In this document: piece after piece, positions 7,943 to 18,129 of the stretch
How the letters are laid out: each line of letters begins with the position of its first letter
Position numbering within the stretch: position 1 is the stretch's first letter
Assembly: GCA_001920875.1 (NCBI GenBank)
Contig: MNKP01000054.1
Coordinates: 1-52,193 of the forward strand
Direction: 5' to 3'
DNA: 52,193 bases
From: Acidobacteria bacterium 13_1_20CM_2_55_15
GTDB lineage: Bacteria > Acidobacteriota > Terriglobia > 20CM-2-55-15
Translations under genes and position numbers: made by a program
The notes under the pieces: generated by a model
The model's input: the letters and a program-made list of their open reading frames with translations, nothing else
Databases searched by the model: none
Told to the model about the DNA's origin: nothing

Positions 7943-9162
7943 CCGAAACACGACAGCAAGCGGAACGCGCGCGAAAGGCGTTTTTGAAATTATCGGCTGT
8001 CGCGGACCGCACGGCCATCTTGAAGGAAGTATCCATGGCGCTCAAGCAGAATGCCACTTATATTTTCGATGCAAACGCTAAGGATCTCGCTGAAGCAAGA
8101 GGTAAGATTGCGGAACCCCTCTACAAGCGGCTTGTCCTGAACGAGTCAAAACTGCGCGACGCTATTGCCGGAATCGAGCAGATCTCGGAAATGGAAGATC
8201 CGGTTGGACGGGTACTTGAAGAAAGACAGTTGGACGAAGGCCTGATCCTTCGAAAAGTTCAAACCCCTATCGGCGTCTTGGCAGTCATTTACGAATCGCG
8301 TCCCGATGCAGGCCCGCAGATTGCCGCGCTTGCCATCCGTTCTGGAAATGCCGTTCTTTTGAAGGGCGGCCGCGAAGCAATCCAGACAAACGCAGCTATT
8401 GGTACCGTATTTCAACAGGTCCTCCAACGGCATGGTCTTGAAGACGCCGTTCAGTTGGTTTCAACACGCGAAGAGATCGCAGACCTGCTCAAAATGGATG
8501 ATTTGATCGATCTCGTGATTCCCCGCGGGTCCAATGAAATGGTGCGAATGATCCAGCAAAGCACGAAGATTCCAGTGCTGGGACATGCCGACGGCATCTG
8601 CCACGTTTACATCGATGAATTCGCGGACGTCGATAAGGCCACGCGAATCGCTGTGGACGCCAAAGCGCAGTATCCGGGCGTCTGCAACGCCGCAGAAACT
8701 TTGCTTTTGCACTCGAAATTTGGGGGCCGCGAGAAGGTGCTAGCCGCATTAAAAAGTGCAGGCGTGGAACTGCGCGATTCCGGTTTTGGATCCGAATATC
8801 TAGACCTGATCATGAATGTGAAGACCGTTAACAGTCTCGAAGATGCGATCGATCATATTCATAAGTACGGATCCGCACACACGGACTGCATCGTGACGGA
8901 AAACGAATCTAATGCGCGGCGATTTTTGAACGAAGTGGATTCTGCCGGAGTCTTCTGGAACGCTTCCACTCGTTTTGCGGACGGTTTTCGATACGGCTTC
9001 GGCGCCGAAGTCGGCATCAGCACCAACAAGACGCACGCACGCGGCCCTGTAGGCGTGGAAGGTCTGCTGATTTATAAATACCAACTCACCGGTAACGGGC
9101 ACATTGTCGCGACGTATACTGGCGAGGACGCGAGGCCCTTTCTTCACCGGAAATTGCGGTAG
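7939..9162 (+). CDS. proA: Gamma-glutamyl phosphate reductase
   Basis: 'PIGVLAVIYESRPDAGPQIAALAIRSGNAVLLKGG', 'VIPRGSNEMVR', 'NASTRFADGFRYGFGAEVGISTNKTHARGPVG'; ATGA overlap with proB. Confidence 0.96.
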   Translation: MTETRQQAERARKAFLKLSAVADRTAILKEVSMALKQNATYIFDANAKDLAEARGKIAEPLYKRLVLNESKLRDAIAGIEQISEMEDPVGRVLEERQLDEGLILRKVQTPIGVLAVIYESRPDAGPQIAALAIRSGNAVLLKGGREAIQTNAAIGTVFQQVLQRHGLEDAVQLVSTREEIADLLKMDDLIDLVIPRGSNEMVRMIQQSTKIPVLGHADGICHVYIDEFADVDKATRIAVDAKAQYPGVCNAAETLLLHSKFGGREKVLAALKSAGVELRDSGFGSEYLDLIMNVKTVNSLEDAIDHIHKYGSAHTDCIVTENESNARRFLNEVDSAGVFWNASTRFADGFRYGFGAEVGISTNKTHARGPVGVEGLLIYKYQLTGNGHIVATYTGEDARPFLHRKLR

Positions 9163-9183
9163 AACTCCAAAAAGCGGATTGGC

Positions 9184-9266
9184 AGAAAGAGGCACAAAAA
9201 TCACAAGAATATTTTCCATTACATTTCGTTTTTGTGGTTTTTGTGCCTTTTTGTGGCCATTTTTTC
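9184..9266. repeat. Imperfect inverted repeat (ccacaaag-aggcacaaaaa family)
   Basis: AGGCACAAAAA (9190-9200) / TTTTTGTGCCT (9238-9248); same family as 19561-19625. Confidence 0.75.
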
Positions 9267-9280
9267 ATAATTAATAGTGA

Positions 9281-11416
9281 ATGGTTAGGAATGTTGCAGT
9301 CCTTGGCGCGGGCACGATGGGAGCACAGATCGCCGCGCACGCTGCGAATGCCGGCTTATTGGTCCTATTGCTCGATGTAACGCTGGAACAGGCCAGAGCG
9401 GGACTAAAAGGTCTCGAGAAAAGCTCGCCTGCCGCTCTCTTTGTGCCCGAAAAGATTCGTCAAATCGATATCGGAACCATCGATAAGGATCTCGGGCGTC
9501 TTCGGCAAGCCGACTGGACAATTGAAGCAATCGTCGAGAATCTTGATATCAAGAAGCAACTTCTCGAGAAAGTCGACAAGGCGCGACGGCCAGGATCGCT
9601 CATCACGACGAATACGTCGGGTCTTTCAATTACTGCACTGGCGGCGGGTCGAACCGAGGATTTCCGCCGCCACTGGTTTGGAACACACTTCTTCAATCCA
9701 CCTCGCTACATGAAGCTGCTGGAGGTCATTCCGACAGCCGATACCGATCCAGCGGTCCTCGCCGCCTTTGAAAAATTTGCGGAGATCGTTCTAGGTAAGG
9801 GTGTCGTCCTGGCAAAAGACACACCGAATTTCATCGCAAATCGCATCGGGTTATTCGCCGCTCTCAAGACAATTCAATTAATGCAGCGGTACGGATTCAT
9901 GATCGAAGAAATAGATCGCCTGACGGGTTCGCTCATTGGGCGAGCGAACACGGCGACGTTCCGCACGATCGATATTGTCGGGCTGGACGTCTTTTTCCAC
10001 GTCGCCGATAACATCTACCAAAATGCAAAGCACGACCCGCAGCGCGAAATATTCCGGGTGCCTCAATTCATGCGCTTCATGGCCGAACGGAATATGCTTG
10101 GCGCCAAAACAGGACTTGGTTTCTATAAAAAAGAAGGCGACGATATTCTCGCGCTCGATATCGATTTGCTCCAATATCGTCCGCGACGCAATCCCAGTTT
10201 TCCTTTCCTTGAGATGGCTGCGGGCATTGAGAGTCTTCCCGCCCGGTTGCAGGCTTTGTTTAAAACCGGAGGGCGGGAGGCGGCCTTTTTGTCCGAACTG
10301 ATAGCCTCGATCTCGGATTACGCCGCTTTGTGCTTTTCAGAAATTGCTGACGATCCCGACGCAGTGGATCGAGCAATGCGCTGGGGCTTCGGATGGGAGA
10401 TGGGCCCATTCGAATTGGCTCGCGCGCTTAAAGGCGAGGCACTCCAACCCGCATCGTTCCTGAAGCGACAACGCGTGATCCGCCAGAATGCGGGCGCTTC
10501 TCTCCTGGATATCGGCGACGGCGTTGCGTGTCTCGAATTTCATTCGAAGATGAATACCATCGGCGGCGACATCATCTCCGCGTTATTTGAATCGCTCGAA
10601 GAGGTGAACGCTCATTTCGCGGGTCTTGTCATCGCCAACGAAGGCCGCAATTTCTCGGCCGGAGCAAACCTGATGCTGCTGCTGATGGAAGCCGTCGAGG
10701 GCAATTGGGACGAAATCGACTACATGGTGCGCACGTTCCAACGAGCGACCCAAGCGATTCGGTACAATCCAAAGCCTATTGTGACGGCTCCTTTCGCCCT
10801 CACCCTTGGTGGCGGCTGTGAGATCGCGATGGCCGCTGCGCGCGCGCAAGCCGCGGCCGAGACCTATATGGGGTTAGTCGAAACGGGAGCAGGTCTCATT
10901 CCCGCGGGCGGAGGCACTACGGAAATGCTCAGGCGCGCTGCCGGACGGGGGACTCAACGAATTCGCGAAGTCTTCGAAAACATCGGGCTTGCAAAGGTTT
11001 CAACGAGCGCAGAAGACGCCCGGCGGTTTTCCTATTTACGTTCTGAGGATGGAATCACGATGAATTCCGATCGCTTGATTCACGATGCGAAGGCGGTCGT
11101 GTTGGAGCTTGCCGCGACCGGGTATCGTCCGCCCGTTCCAACTGAAATTCCAGTCTTCGGCGAATCGCTTGGCGCCGAACTGAAGCTCGGCATTTATCTC
11201 ATGCAAAGGGCAGGACACATCACCGAACACGAAGCCAACATTGCGCGCAGACTGGCATACGTGATGTGCGGAGGGAGTGTCACGCGGCCATCGACTGCGC
11301 CTGAACAGTACTTTCTGGATCTGGAGCGGGAGGCATTCAAATCCCTTTGCGGAGAGCGAAAGACGCTCGCGCGGATGGAGCATCTGTTGAAGAAGGGGAA
11401 AGTGTTGCGAAACTAA
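9281..11416 (+). CDS. fadN: 3-hydroxyacyl-CoA dehydrogenase / enoyl-CoA hydratase (FadN-type)
   Basis: N-term 'VAVLGAGTMGAQIAAHAANAG' and 'GTHFFNPPRYMKLLEVIP'; C-term crotonase 'NFSAGANL...LTLGGGCEIAMAAARAQAAAETYMGLVETGAGLIPAGGGT'. Confidence 0.92.
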   Translation: MVRNVAVLGAGTMGAQIAAHAANAGLLVLLLDVTLEQARAGLKGLEKSSPAALFVPEKIRQIDIGTIDKDLGRLRQADWTIEAIVENLDIKKQLLEKVDKARRPGSLITTNTSGLSITALAAGRTEDFRRHWFGTHFFNPPRYMKLLEVIPTADTDPAVLAAFEKFAEIVLGKGVVLAKDTPNFIANRIGLFAALKTIQLMQRYGFMIEEIDRLTGSLIGRANTATFRTIDIVGLDVFFHVADNIYQNAKHDPQREIFRVPQFMRFMAERNMLGAKTGLGFYKKEGDDILALDIDLLQYRPRRNPSFPFLEMAAGIESLPARLQALFKTGGREAAFLSELIASISDYAALCFSEIADDPDAVDRAMRWGFGWEMGPFELARALKGEALQPASFLKRQRVIRQNAGASLLDIGDGVACLEFHSKMNTIGGDIISALFESLEEVNAHFAGLVIANEGRNFSAGANLMLLLMEAVEGNWDEIDYMVRTFQRATQAIRYNPKPIVTAPFALTLGGGCEIAMAAARAQAAAETYMGLVETGAGLIPAGGGTTEMLRRAAGRGTQRIREVFENIGLAKVSTSAEDARRFSYLRSEDGITMNSDRLIHDAKAVVLELAATGYRPPVPTEIPVFGESLGAELKLGIYLMQRAGHITEHEANIARRLAYVMCGGSVTRPSTAPEQYFLDLEREAFKSLCGERKTLARMEHLLKKGKVLRN

Positions 11417-11418
11417 AC

Positions 11419-11484
11419 TGGAGCGGCGGTCCGCGAAGCGCAAGCGCGATAGCGCGCTGCCTCAATAGATAGACCGCCGCTACA
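11419..11484. repeat. Intergenic inverted repeat
   Basis: AGCGGCGGTC (11422-11431) / GACCGCCGCT (11472-11481). Confidence 0.7.
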
Positions 11485-11498
11485 GTCAAGGACCAAAC

Positions 11499-12674
11499 AT
11501 GAGTTTGCCGGTAATCGTCTCAGCAGTTCGAACCGCTGTCGGTAAGGCACCCAGAGGGAAGCTTTCAGCAACACGGCCGGATGACATGGCCGCGGCTGCG
11601 ATGCGCGCTGCCATCGAACGCACGCCGGGTCTCCGGGCAGAAGATATCGACGACATTTACATCGGCTGCGCGATGCCGGAAGCCGAGCAAGGCATGAATG
11701 TCGCCCGCGTCGCCGCGTTCCGCGCAGGAATACCTTATTCGGTACCCGCGATGACGTTGAATCGATTCTGTTCATCCGGATTGCAATCCATCGCTTTCGC
11801 CGCCGACCGGATCGCATCTGGGGCAGCCCACTGCATATTGGCGGGCGGTACCGAATCGATGAGCATGATTCCGATGGGCGGCCACAAGATATCTCCAAAC
11901 CCGGCTCTCATCGAAACGAACCCCGACACATATTTGAGTATGGGACTCACCGCGGAGAATATCGCATCCGAATTTCGGATCCACCGTGAAGACCAGGATG
12001 CCTTCGCCCTCGAAAGCCACCGCCGTGCGCTCGCCGCAATCGATGCCGGCAGATTCAAGGATGAAATCTCGCCATTGGCCTTACGTGAGGTGGCGATCGA
12101 AGGGGGACGGCAGGCCACTCACGAGTCTACTTTCGATCTGGATGAGGGGCCACGGCGCGATAGTTCGATGGAAGCTCTAGCCAAGCTGAAGCCTGCATTT
12201 AAAAGCGGCGGCACGGTCACGGCAGGCAATGCGTCTCAAATGAGCGATGGCGCTGCGGCGGTCATTGTTATGTCGAGCCAGAAAGCTCAATCGATGGGAC
12301 TCCGGCCCCTTGCACGATTTATCGGCTACGCCACGGCCGGCGTGCGACCCGAAGTGATGGGCATTGGTCCCATCGAAGCCATTCCGAAAGTGCTGAAACA
12401 GGCAGGTTTGAACCTGAAAGACATTGACTTGATCGAGCTCAATGAAGCTTTTGCTGTCCAATCAATTGCCGTCATTCGAGAATTGGGTCTCGACCCGTCA
12501 AAAGTAAACGTTAATGGTGGAGCCATTGCTTTAGGACATCCGCTGGGCTGCACTGGATCTAAATTAACTGCGACATTGCTGTACGAAATGCAGCGGCGCG
12601 CAGCACGATACGGTATGGTCACGATGTGCGTCGGTGGCGGCATGGGAGCCGCTGGAATTTTCGAAAGGATCTAG
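11499..12674 (+). CDS. fadA: Acetyl-CoA C-acyltransferase (thiolase)
   Basis: '[18 protein letters not shown]', '[20 protein letters not shown]', '[17 protein letters not shown]'. Confidence 0.95.
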   Translation: MSLPVIVSAVRTAVGKAPRGKLSATRPDDMAAAAMRAAIERTPGLRAEDIDDIYIGCAMPEAEQGMNVARVAAFRAGIPYSVPAMTLNRFCSSGLQSIAFAADRIASGAAHCILAGGTESMSMIPMGGHKISPNPALIETNPDTYLSMGLTAENIASEFRIHREDQDAFALESHRRALAAIDAGRFKDEISPLALREVAIEGGRQATHESTFDLDEGPRRDSSMEALAKLKPAFKSGGTVTAGNASQMSDGAAAVIVMSSQKAQSMGLRPLARFIGYATAGVRPEVMGIGPIEAIPKVLKQAGLNLKDIDLIELNEAFAVQSIAVIRELGLDPSKVNVNGGAIALGHPLGCTGSKLTATLLYEMQRRAARYGMVTMCVGGGMGAAGIFERI

Positions 12675-12679
12675 GCGAA

Positions 12680-12706
12680 ATTCCCCTCCACTGCAACGAG
12701 GGGAAT
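12680..12706. repeat. Short palindrome of ATTCCCCTC family
   Basis: ATTCCCCTC-cactgcaac-GAGGGGAAT. Confidence 0.65.
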
Positions 12707-12725
12707 GCATTCGAGATAAAAACGT

Positions 12726-14483
12726 ATGACAAAAGAGTTAGCCACAGTAAAAAAAGGCGGCAGTTTTCTAATCGAGGAAACGGTTGCACCGGACATCTTT
12801 ACACCTGAAGATCTAACGGAAGAGCAAACGATGATCCGAGACATGACGGAGCAATTTGTCGAAGACGAGGTCCTGCCGCAGGTGGAAAAGATCGAACACC
12901 AACAGTGGGATGTTACGGTCGCATTGTTGCGCCGTTGCGGAGAACTAGGCTTGCTCGGTATCGAGGTTCCGGAGAAATACGGCGGGGAGAACCTTGATAA
13001 GGTCTCAGCAATGATCGTGGCGGAGAAACTTGCCCGCGTCGCTTCTTTTGCCGTCTCCTATGGCGGTCACAGCGGCATCGGTACTTTGCCGATTGTTTAT
13101 TTCGGCAAAGAAGAACACAAACGAAAGTATCTACCGTTGTTGTGTAAGGCTGAAAAGATTTCGGCGTATGCACTCTCGGAAGCCGGAAGCGGCTCCGACG
13201 CGCTGGCCGCGAAAGCGAATGCGGTTCGCAGCGCTGACGGATCGAATTGGGTCATCAACGGCGAAAAGATGTGGATAACGAATGCCGCGTTTGCCGACAT
13301 GTTCGTGACCTTCGCGCAGGTCGATACTAAGCAGTTCAGTTGCTTCATTATCGAAAAAGAGTATCCCGGAGTATCGACCGGCGCTGAAGAAAGAAAGATG
13401 GGACTGAAAGGCTCCTCGACACGCACACTCGTTCTCGAAAATGCAATGATCCCCATCGATAACGTCATTGGGGAAATCGGCAAGGGTCATCACGTTGCAT
13501 TCAATATTCTCAATATCGGTCGCGCCAAACTGGGTGCGGGCGCTGTGGGTGGAGCAAAGACCGCGCTGAACGATGCCATCCTGTATTCGAAGCAACGGAT
13601 CGCGTTCGGCAAACCGATCGCCAGTTTCGGAGCCATTAAGCAGAAGCTGGCGGAAATGGCGATACGAATTTGGGCCGCCGAAGGAATGGTTTATAGAACG
13701 GCCGGGCTTATGGATCAAAGCCTCGAAGCTGCCAATGTGGATAACGCCGCTCAAGTGTTGAAAGCGATCGAGGAATACGCCGTTGAATGTTCAATCCTGA
13801 AAGTCTTCTGCAGTGAGGTTCTCGACTTCGTTGTGGATGAGGCCGTGCAAGTTTACGGAGGCTATGGCTATAGCGCCGAGTATCCGGTCGAGCGTTACTA
13901 CCGGGATTCCCGTGTGAACCGGATCTTCGAAGGTACAAACGAGATCAATCGCCTGCTCATTACCGGTATGCTTTTGAAACGGGCCGCCGCAGGCCACCTG
14001 CCCCTTTACGAATCGGCGCGGCGTGTTGTCGACGAGGTCATGTCGAGTTCACTTCCTGCCGAGCCTTCTGGGCCTTTCGGAGCTGAACTGGCTGCTATTG
14101 CCCAGGCGAAAAAAGCATTGCTGTTCACAGCTGGAGCGGCGGTCCAGAAGTTCGCCGATGCGATTCGGAACGAGCAGGAAGTGCTGATGCATCTCAGCAA
14201 TATCGTGATGGAAATCTATGCGATGGACACGACGATCCACCGTCTCGTGAAAAATGACCTGGCGGACCCGCACGCGGATGTGGCCCGGACGTTTATCAAT
14301 GACGCGATGAGCCGGATCGACTATGCGGCGAGACAGGTACTGGCGGCCGTCGCGGAAGGCGACGCACTGCGCACCCAGCTCGCTGCACTTCGCAGGCTAT
14401 TGCGCTGGCTGCCGATCGATACGGTCCGGACGCGGCAGCGAATCGCCGAATTCCTGGTCGAGTCCAACCGATACGCGCTTTAA
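12726..14483 (+). CDS. fadE: Acyl-CoA dehydrogenase
   Basis: 'YALSEAGSGSDALAAKANA', 'VQVYGGYGYSAEYPVERYYRDSRVNRIFEGTNEINRLLI'; ~585 aa with C-terminal extension. Confidence 0.94.
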   Translation: MTKELATVKKGGSFLIEETVAPDIFTPEDLTEEQTMIRDMTEQFVEDEVLPQVEKIEHQQWDVTVALLRRCGELGLLGIEVPEKYGGENLDKVSAMIVAEKLARVASFAVSYGGHSGIGTLPIVYFGKEEHKRKYLPLLCKAEKISAYALSEAGSGSDALAAKANAVRSADGSNWVINGEKMWITNAAFADMFVTFAQVDTKQFSCFIIEKEYPGVSTGAEERKMGLKGSSTRTLVLENAMIPIDNVIGEIGKGHHVAFNILNIGRAKLGAGAVGGAKTALNDAILYSKQRIAFGKPIASFGAIKQKLAEMAIRIWAAEGMVYRTAGLMDQSLEAANVDNAAQVLKAIEEYAVECSILKVFCSEVLDFVVDEAVQVYGGYGYSAEYPVERYYRDSRVNRIFEGTNEINRLLITGMLLKRAAAGHLPLYESARRVVDEVMSSSLPAEPSGPFGAELAAIAQAKKALLFTAGAAVQKFADAIRNEQEVLMHLSNIVMEIYAMDTTIHRLVKNDLADPHADVARTFINDAMSRIDYAARQVLAAVAEGDALRTQLAALRRLLRWLPIDTVRTRQRIAEFLVESNRYAL

Positions 14484-14485
14484 TA

Positions 14486-14555
14486 AGTCCCGCTGAGGAC
14501 GATGTCGACTCCACGGGGCCGTGCCGTGGAGTCAACACCACTCTAGTGCGGGACT
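14486..14555. repeat. Nested inverted repeat downstream of fadE (AGTCCCGCT family)
   Basis: Outer AGTCCCGC (14486-14493)/GCGGGACT (14548-14555); inner GACTCCACGG (14507-14516)/CCGTGGAGTC (14524-14533). Confidence 0.75.
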
Positions 14556-14560
14556 GAGAC

Positions 14561-14872
14561 TTAAATCATGTTCAACCCTTCGGCAATCCAGAGACTGAAG
14601 ATTGCGAAGAGCAGAACGCCCCAAGCTACGGCAATTACTTTCAAGTAACGGCTCAGCGCACTAACTTTGTGGCGAATCGAGTCCTGTTCCCGTACAAGGT
14701 GTGCCTCTGCGGCGTCGAGGACGAGGTGATCCTCCTCTTTCATATCGAGCATTCCGCGATACAGAAACATCACCACTGCGAGGGCTGTCAATGCCGCTTC
14801 CAAAACAACCAAACTCATAAAGGTCCCACTCATGTGAACCTCCAAAAGATGGGATCTGGATTCTATTCCCAC
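14561..14872 (-). CDS. Small membrane protein, hypothetical (start may be internal ATG)
   Basis: Two hydrophobic segments 'FMSLVVLEAALTALAVVMFLY' and 'VIAVAWGVLLFAIFSLWIA'. Confidence 0.6.
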   Translation of the reverse strand: MGIESRSHLLEVHMSGTFMSLVVLEAALTALAVVMFLYRGMLDMKEEDHLVLDAAEAHLVREQDSIRHKVSALSRYLKVIAVAWGVLLFAIFSLWIAEGLNMI

Positions 14873-14964
14873 TAAAGATCAACGTGGACTCCACGGGCTT
14901 CCGCCGTGCGGTCAACGAGATCTAGAGCGGAAGTTATTGGACTGTGATTATTTTAGCTGTACAG

Positions 14965-17900
14965 CTATTGAACTGCTACCGTTAAACGATAGTCGCCGGA
15001 GTTGAATACGACATTACCGGTCTCGGCTTTGATATAGAAACCTCGAACTTCGACCACATATGTTCCGGCAGGAAGCCGAATCGAGATCAACTCGGATTGT
15101 CCATTCAATCCGCGGTCCGATCGGTCGAGCAAACGGCCATTCATGTCCATCAGGAAAATATCCAGGTCGTTTGCATTGGGATTGCCTGCCGGTCCGAGGC
15201 CGGTGATATCCATGCGGATCGACGCCGCACCTCCCGTCGTGGTGAAGGACCAGTAGTGTGACGACTGCATCAAGTTTGTTCGGTGCGGCGTGACCGAGTC
15301 CACGTAGCCGGTGACTGTATTTCCGGCCATGGGGCGAGGAAAGGGCATTGTGACGCTTGGTCTCACATTCGCCCGGAAATCAATCGAGCGCAATTGCGCC
15401 ACTGGCTGGAGCGCATCGATTGCGGCGGGATAACGAGCTGCGAAATGTTCCAGGAAATAAGGCAGGTAAACGAATCGGTCGTTTCGTAGATCCGAGAATG
15501 CCGTCCAAATCTCAGAAAAAGGATATCGAACGTTCCCGGTCGAGTCGCTTCCTTCGTAGAGCTCCCACAACAGGGTTCCGACTGAGGTTTCGCTCCAATA
15601 ACCTGGTCTGTCTCCCGCCGGAATTCTATCTCGGAGATCGAAGCGATAAACATTAACGCCACTTGGACCGCTGTCGTCACGCCAAATCGAGTCATTCCGG
15701 ACAACGGCCGAGAAGAAGTTGGCCCAGCCTTCGGACCATGCAACGCGCGGATCGAGAACATCGCCGAGATGCGTCTCACCGCCGGGGGAGTCATCGCGCG
15801 AGAACCTTGCGGCAATCATGTGTCCATACTCGTGAGCTATGACTGAATCATCGAACTCATCGGAGTCGTCATTACGATCGCCCAAAATATAAGCCGTATT
15901 GTTGGCGACATTGAAGAATGACGTGCCGACAAAGCCTTGTGCAATGTTACCGGTCCGCCTGGTATTCTTTGTGCTCCAAAAGATCGCCAGCGGCGGAGGG
16001 TCGATGGAAGGATCCGCCCCCCGGATTGTTTCATTAGCGCGCTGGACAATTTCGAGAATATTGAACGCCCCCGACACTCGCGAAGTATCAGCGAGCACCA
16101 CACCAAGATTAGGTTGGCGCCCATCAATGTCGATCGAAATCGGATAAATCGCATTGAGATTCGTGTTATCGGCGACGCGCAGGCCGGCAGTCCGCAACCG
16201 GCTTACAACACGCACGGTTAGATTCGCATCAAAGGACACTGGCACTTCGAAATGACCGGCTTGATCGGTTTGGGAGACGCTGACGATCGACTGCGACGAA
16301 CGGCTTAACACTTCGATGCGCGCATTGCGAATTGGGACCATCACCGGATGGTTAAGATCCAATCCCGCATCAGTGACGTCGATTTTCTGGTAGAAAGCTT
16401 GCCCTGAGATGTTCTGGACGAACAGATTATCCGAGGGCGCTACGCGTAACGTCACCGGATCCGATTCCATTCCGCCGCCTCGAACCCGTAAATTCACCAA
16501 GCCAGGCTCAATTGCCGGAATGTCGATCAGAAATATTCCGAACGGCGACTGACGCGAGGGCAAAACCTGATCACCAAGAAGGAATGTCCCATCTCCTGCT
16601 AGATTCTCAATCAAAAGGCGAAGTGTCGTGCCCGTCTGAACATATGCGGGTGGGTCGATAATTGTAATTTTCGGTGGCGCAACAGTCGGGTTAGGCGCAA
16701 AGGTGTCGGGCGGGCGGCTTGGCGCGATGCTTGAAGCAAAAGCGCCGCTGTTGGCCGCCAATATTCCCACCGAGTAAACGGGAAGCGACGACCGGATAAC
16801 AACGTAGCCGCTGGTCTGATCCGCGGCGTTCGGAAAGACATCCCGCATTACTGTTGACATTTTTGAATTCGAAGGCAGGTCGATCGATTTTTGCGCGGAT
16901 GTCGTGCCATCACCACGAACCAAAGAAATATCGAGGGTTGCCGCGATCGCCCAGGTGTTCACGACAAACAGACCTGTAGCTATATCGGATGTCTGGAAAA
17001 TTTGGGAGTAGAGCATCCGATCCACTGCCGTAGCCTGGAGTGGGATGGAAGTTAGAGCTCGATTGCCGTCAAGGATGAGAACGCCATTCAGTGGAACGTT
17101 CTGCGATTCGATCCGCAACCAACCATTCACGGTCGGCACAAAAGGCTGCCGAGTAATCGTCGATGTGTCTGCTGAAATCGAGCCGTTTCCCGGAACCGTA
17201 AAACTTCGGCCGGCGCTGACTGCCGCTCCTGTTTCCCCGAAGGCAGTAACGGTGACCGTTGTTGGAGATGCGGTCGGATTCGTGAGAACCAAGACAGGAT
17301 CAAAACCATTCCCCGATGTGAAGTGAGCCGCAATCCGCATTGATGCCGATTGATCCACCCGCTGTCCTGGAACGAACATCAGTGAACCTGAACGATTGAG
17401 AATTGCAGTTGCGGCAACGGGCACATTTGCAGAAATCCTCGCCGACAGAGTTTCGCTTGTTGGACTCGCCGTGAAAGCAGATGTCGAAAGCCTCAGAGCA
17501 GCATGCCCGGAGATTGTTTGTGAAAGCGTCGTGCCCGATTGTTCGCCGCCGGAGTTGAATAAGCTGAGTGTAACAGTACCATTGGTCGCAGCGGGATTCA
17601 CAATGGCGATCTCTGTTTTTGTGGTTTGATCATCGCGAATGACCGGAATGACCTGTGTCACCAGTGGCGGTGATGATTCCGCTACTCCTAGCATCGTCGC
17701 GAAATCACCCGAAAAGTAGGATCCGGATAGATTGGAGGTTGGACTCGTTACTTGAACCCACCCGTCGATTTTCGACGATGCGAAGAGATCGCTGGCCAGC
17801 ATCGAAATCTGGCCTTTTGGTGCCACACGGTAGCGGACCGGGTTCACCAAACCCGACGAGACCGGATTTCCATCCAATCCGAATACGGTAAATTGAACAT

Positions 17901-18072
17901 CCGCGTAATTAGATGTCGGATTGGTGACAGCGAATCCGCCGTTCAGCCGATCATTGACAGTCGCCCTCGCGAAGTTCAACACGCTCTGCGCGGACGTCGC
18001 CTGGGCCAATATAAGGGGGAGTCCCAGTGTGTAAACCGCGCGTAATAGTGTGTCGAGTTTAATCACACGCAT
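14965..18072 (-). CDS. Large secreted multidomain zinc metalloprotease
   Basis: 1035 aa; signal-like N-terminus; HEXXH 'DSVIAHEYGHMIAARF' with downstream 'WSEGWANFFSA'; N-terminal ~100-aa repeats; C-terminal pre-peptidase-like beta domain 'DLDIFLMDMNGRLLDRSDRG...ISIRLPAGTYVVEVRGF'. Confidence 0.8.
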   Translation of the reverse strand: MRVIKLDTLLRAVYTLGLPLILAQATSAQSVLNFARATVNDRLNGGFAVTNPTSNYADVQFTVFGLDGNPVSSGLVNPVRYRVAPKGQISMLASDLFASSKIDGWVQVTSPTSNLSGSYFSGDFATMLGVAESSPPLVTQVIPVIRDDQTTKTEIAIVNPAATNGTVTLSLFNSGGEQSGTTLSQTISGHAALRLSTSAFTASPTSETLSARISANVPVAATAILNRSGSLMFVPGQRVDQSASMRIAAHFTSGNGFDPVLVLTNPTASPTTVTVTAFGETGAAVSAGRSFTVPGNGSISADTSTITRQPFVPTVNGWLRIESQNVPLNGVLILDGNRALTSIPLQATAVDRMLYSQIFQTSDIATGLFVVNTWAIAATLDISLVRGDGTTSAQKSIDLPSNSKMSTVMRDVFPNAADQTSGYVVIRSSLPVYSVGILAANSGAFASSIAPSRPPDTFAPNPTVAPPKITIIDPPAYVQTGTTLRLLIENLAGDGTFLLGDQVLPSRQSPFGIFLIDIPAIEPGLVNLRVRGGGMESDPVTLRVAPSDNLFVQNISGQAFYQKIDVTDAGLDLNHPVMVPIRNARIEVLSRSSQSIVSVSQTDQAGHFEVPVSFDANLTVRVVSRLRTAGLRVADNTNLNAIYPISIDIDGRQPNLGVVLADTSRVSGAFNILEIVQRANETIRGADPSIDPPPLAIFWSTKNTRRTGNIAQGFVGTSFFNVANNTAYILGDRNDDSDEFDDSVIAHEYGHMIAARFSRDDSPGGETHLGDVLDPRVAWSEGWANFFSAVVRNDSIWRDDSGPSGVNVYRFDLRDRIPAGDRPGYWSETSVGTLLWELYEGSDSTGNVRYPFSEIWTAFSDLRNDRFVYLPYFLEHFAARYPAAIDALQPVAQLRSIDFRANVRPSVTMPFPRPMAGNTVTGYVDSVTPHRTNLMQSSHYWSFTTTGGAASIRMDITGLGPAGNPNANDLDIFLMDMNGRLLDRSDRGLNGQSELISIRLPAGTYVVEVRGFYIKAETGNVVFNSGDYRLTVAVQ

Positions 18073-18129
18073 GTGTCGCGCCGCCGCAAGCGGCTGATTT
18101 TGCAGCCGCTCCTTCTAACAGGCCTCCGA

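Noticed and set aside
13131-13754. 207-aa minus-strand ORF antisense to fadE
   Set aside because: Shadow ORF caused by high-GC codon usage of fadE; no recognisable domain.
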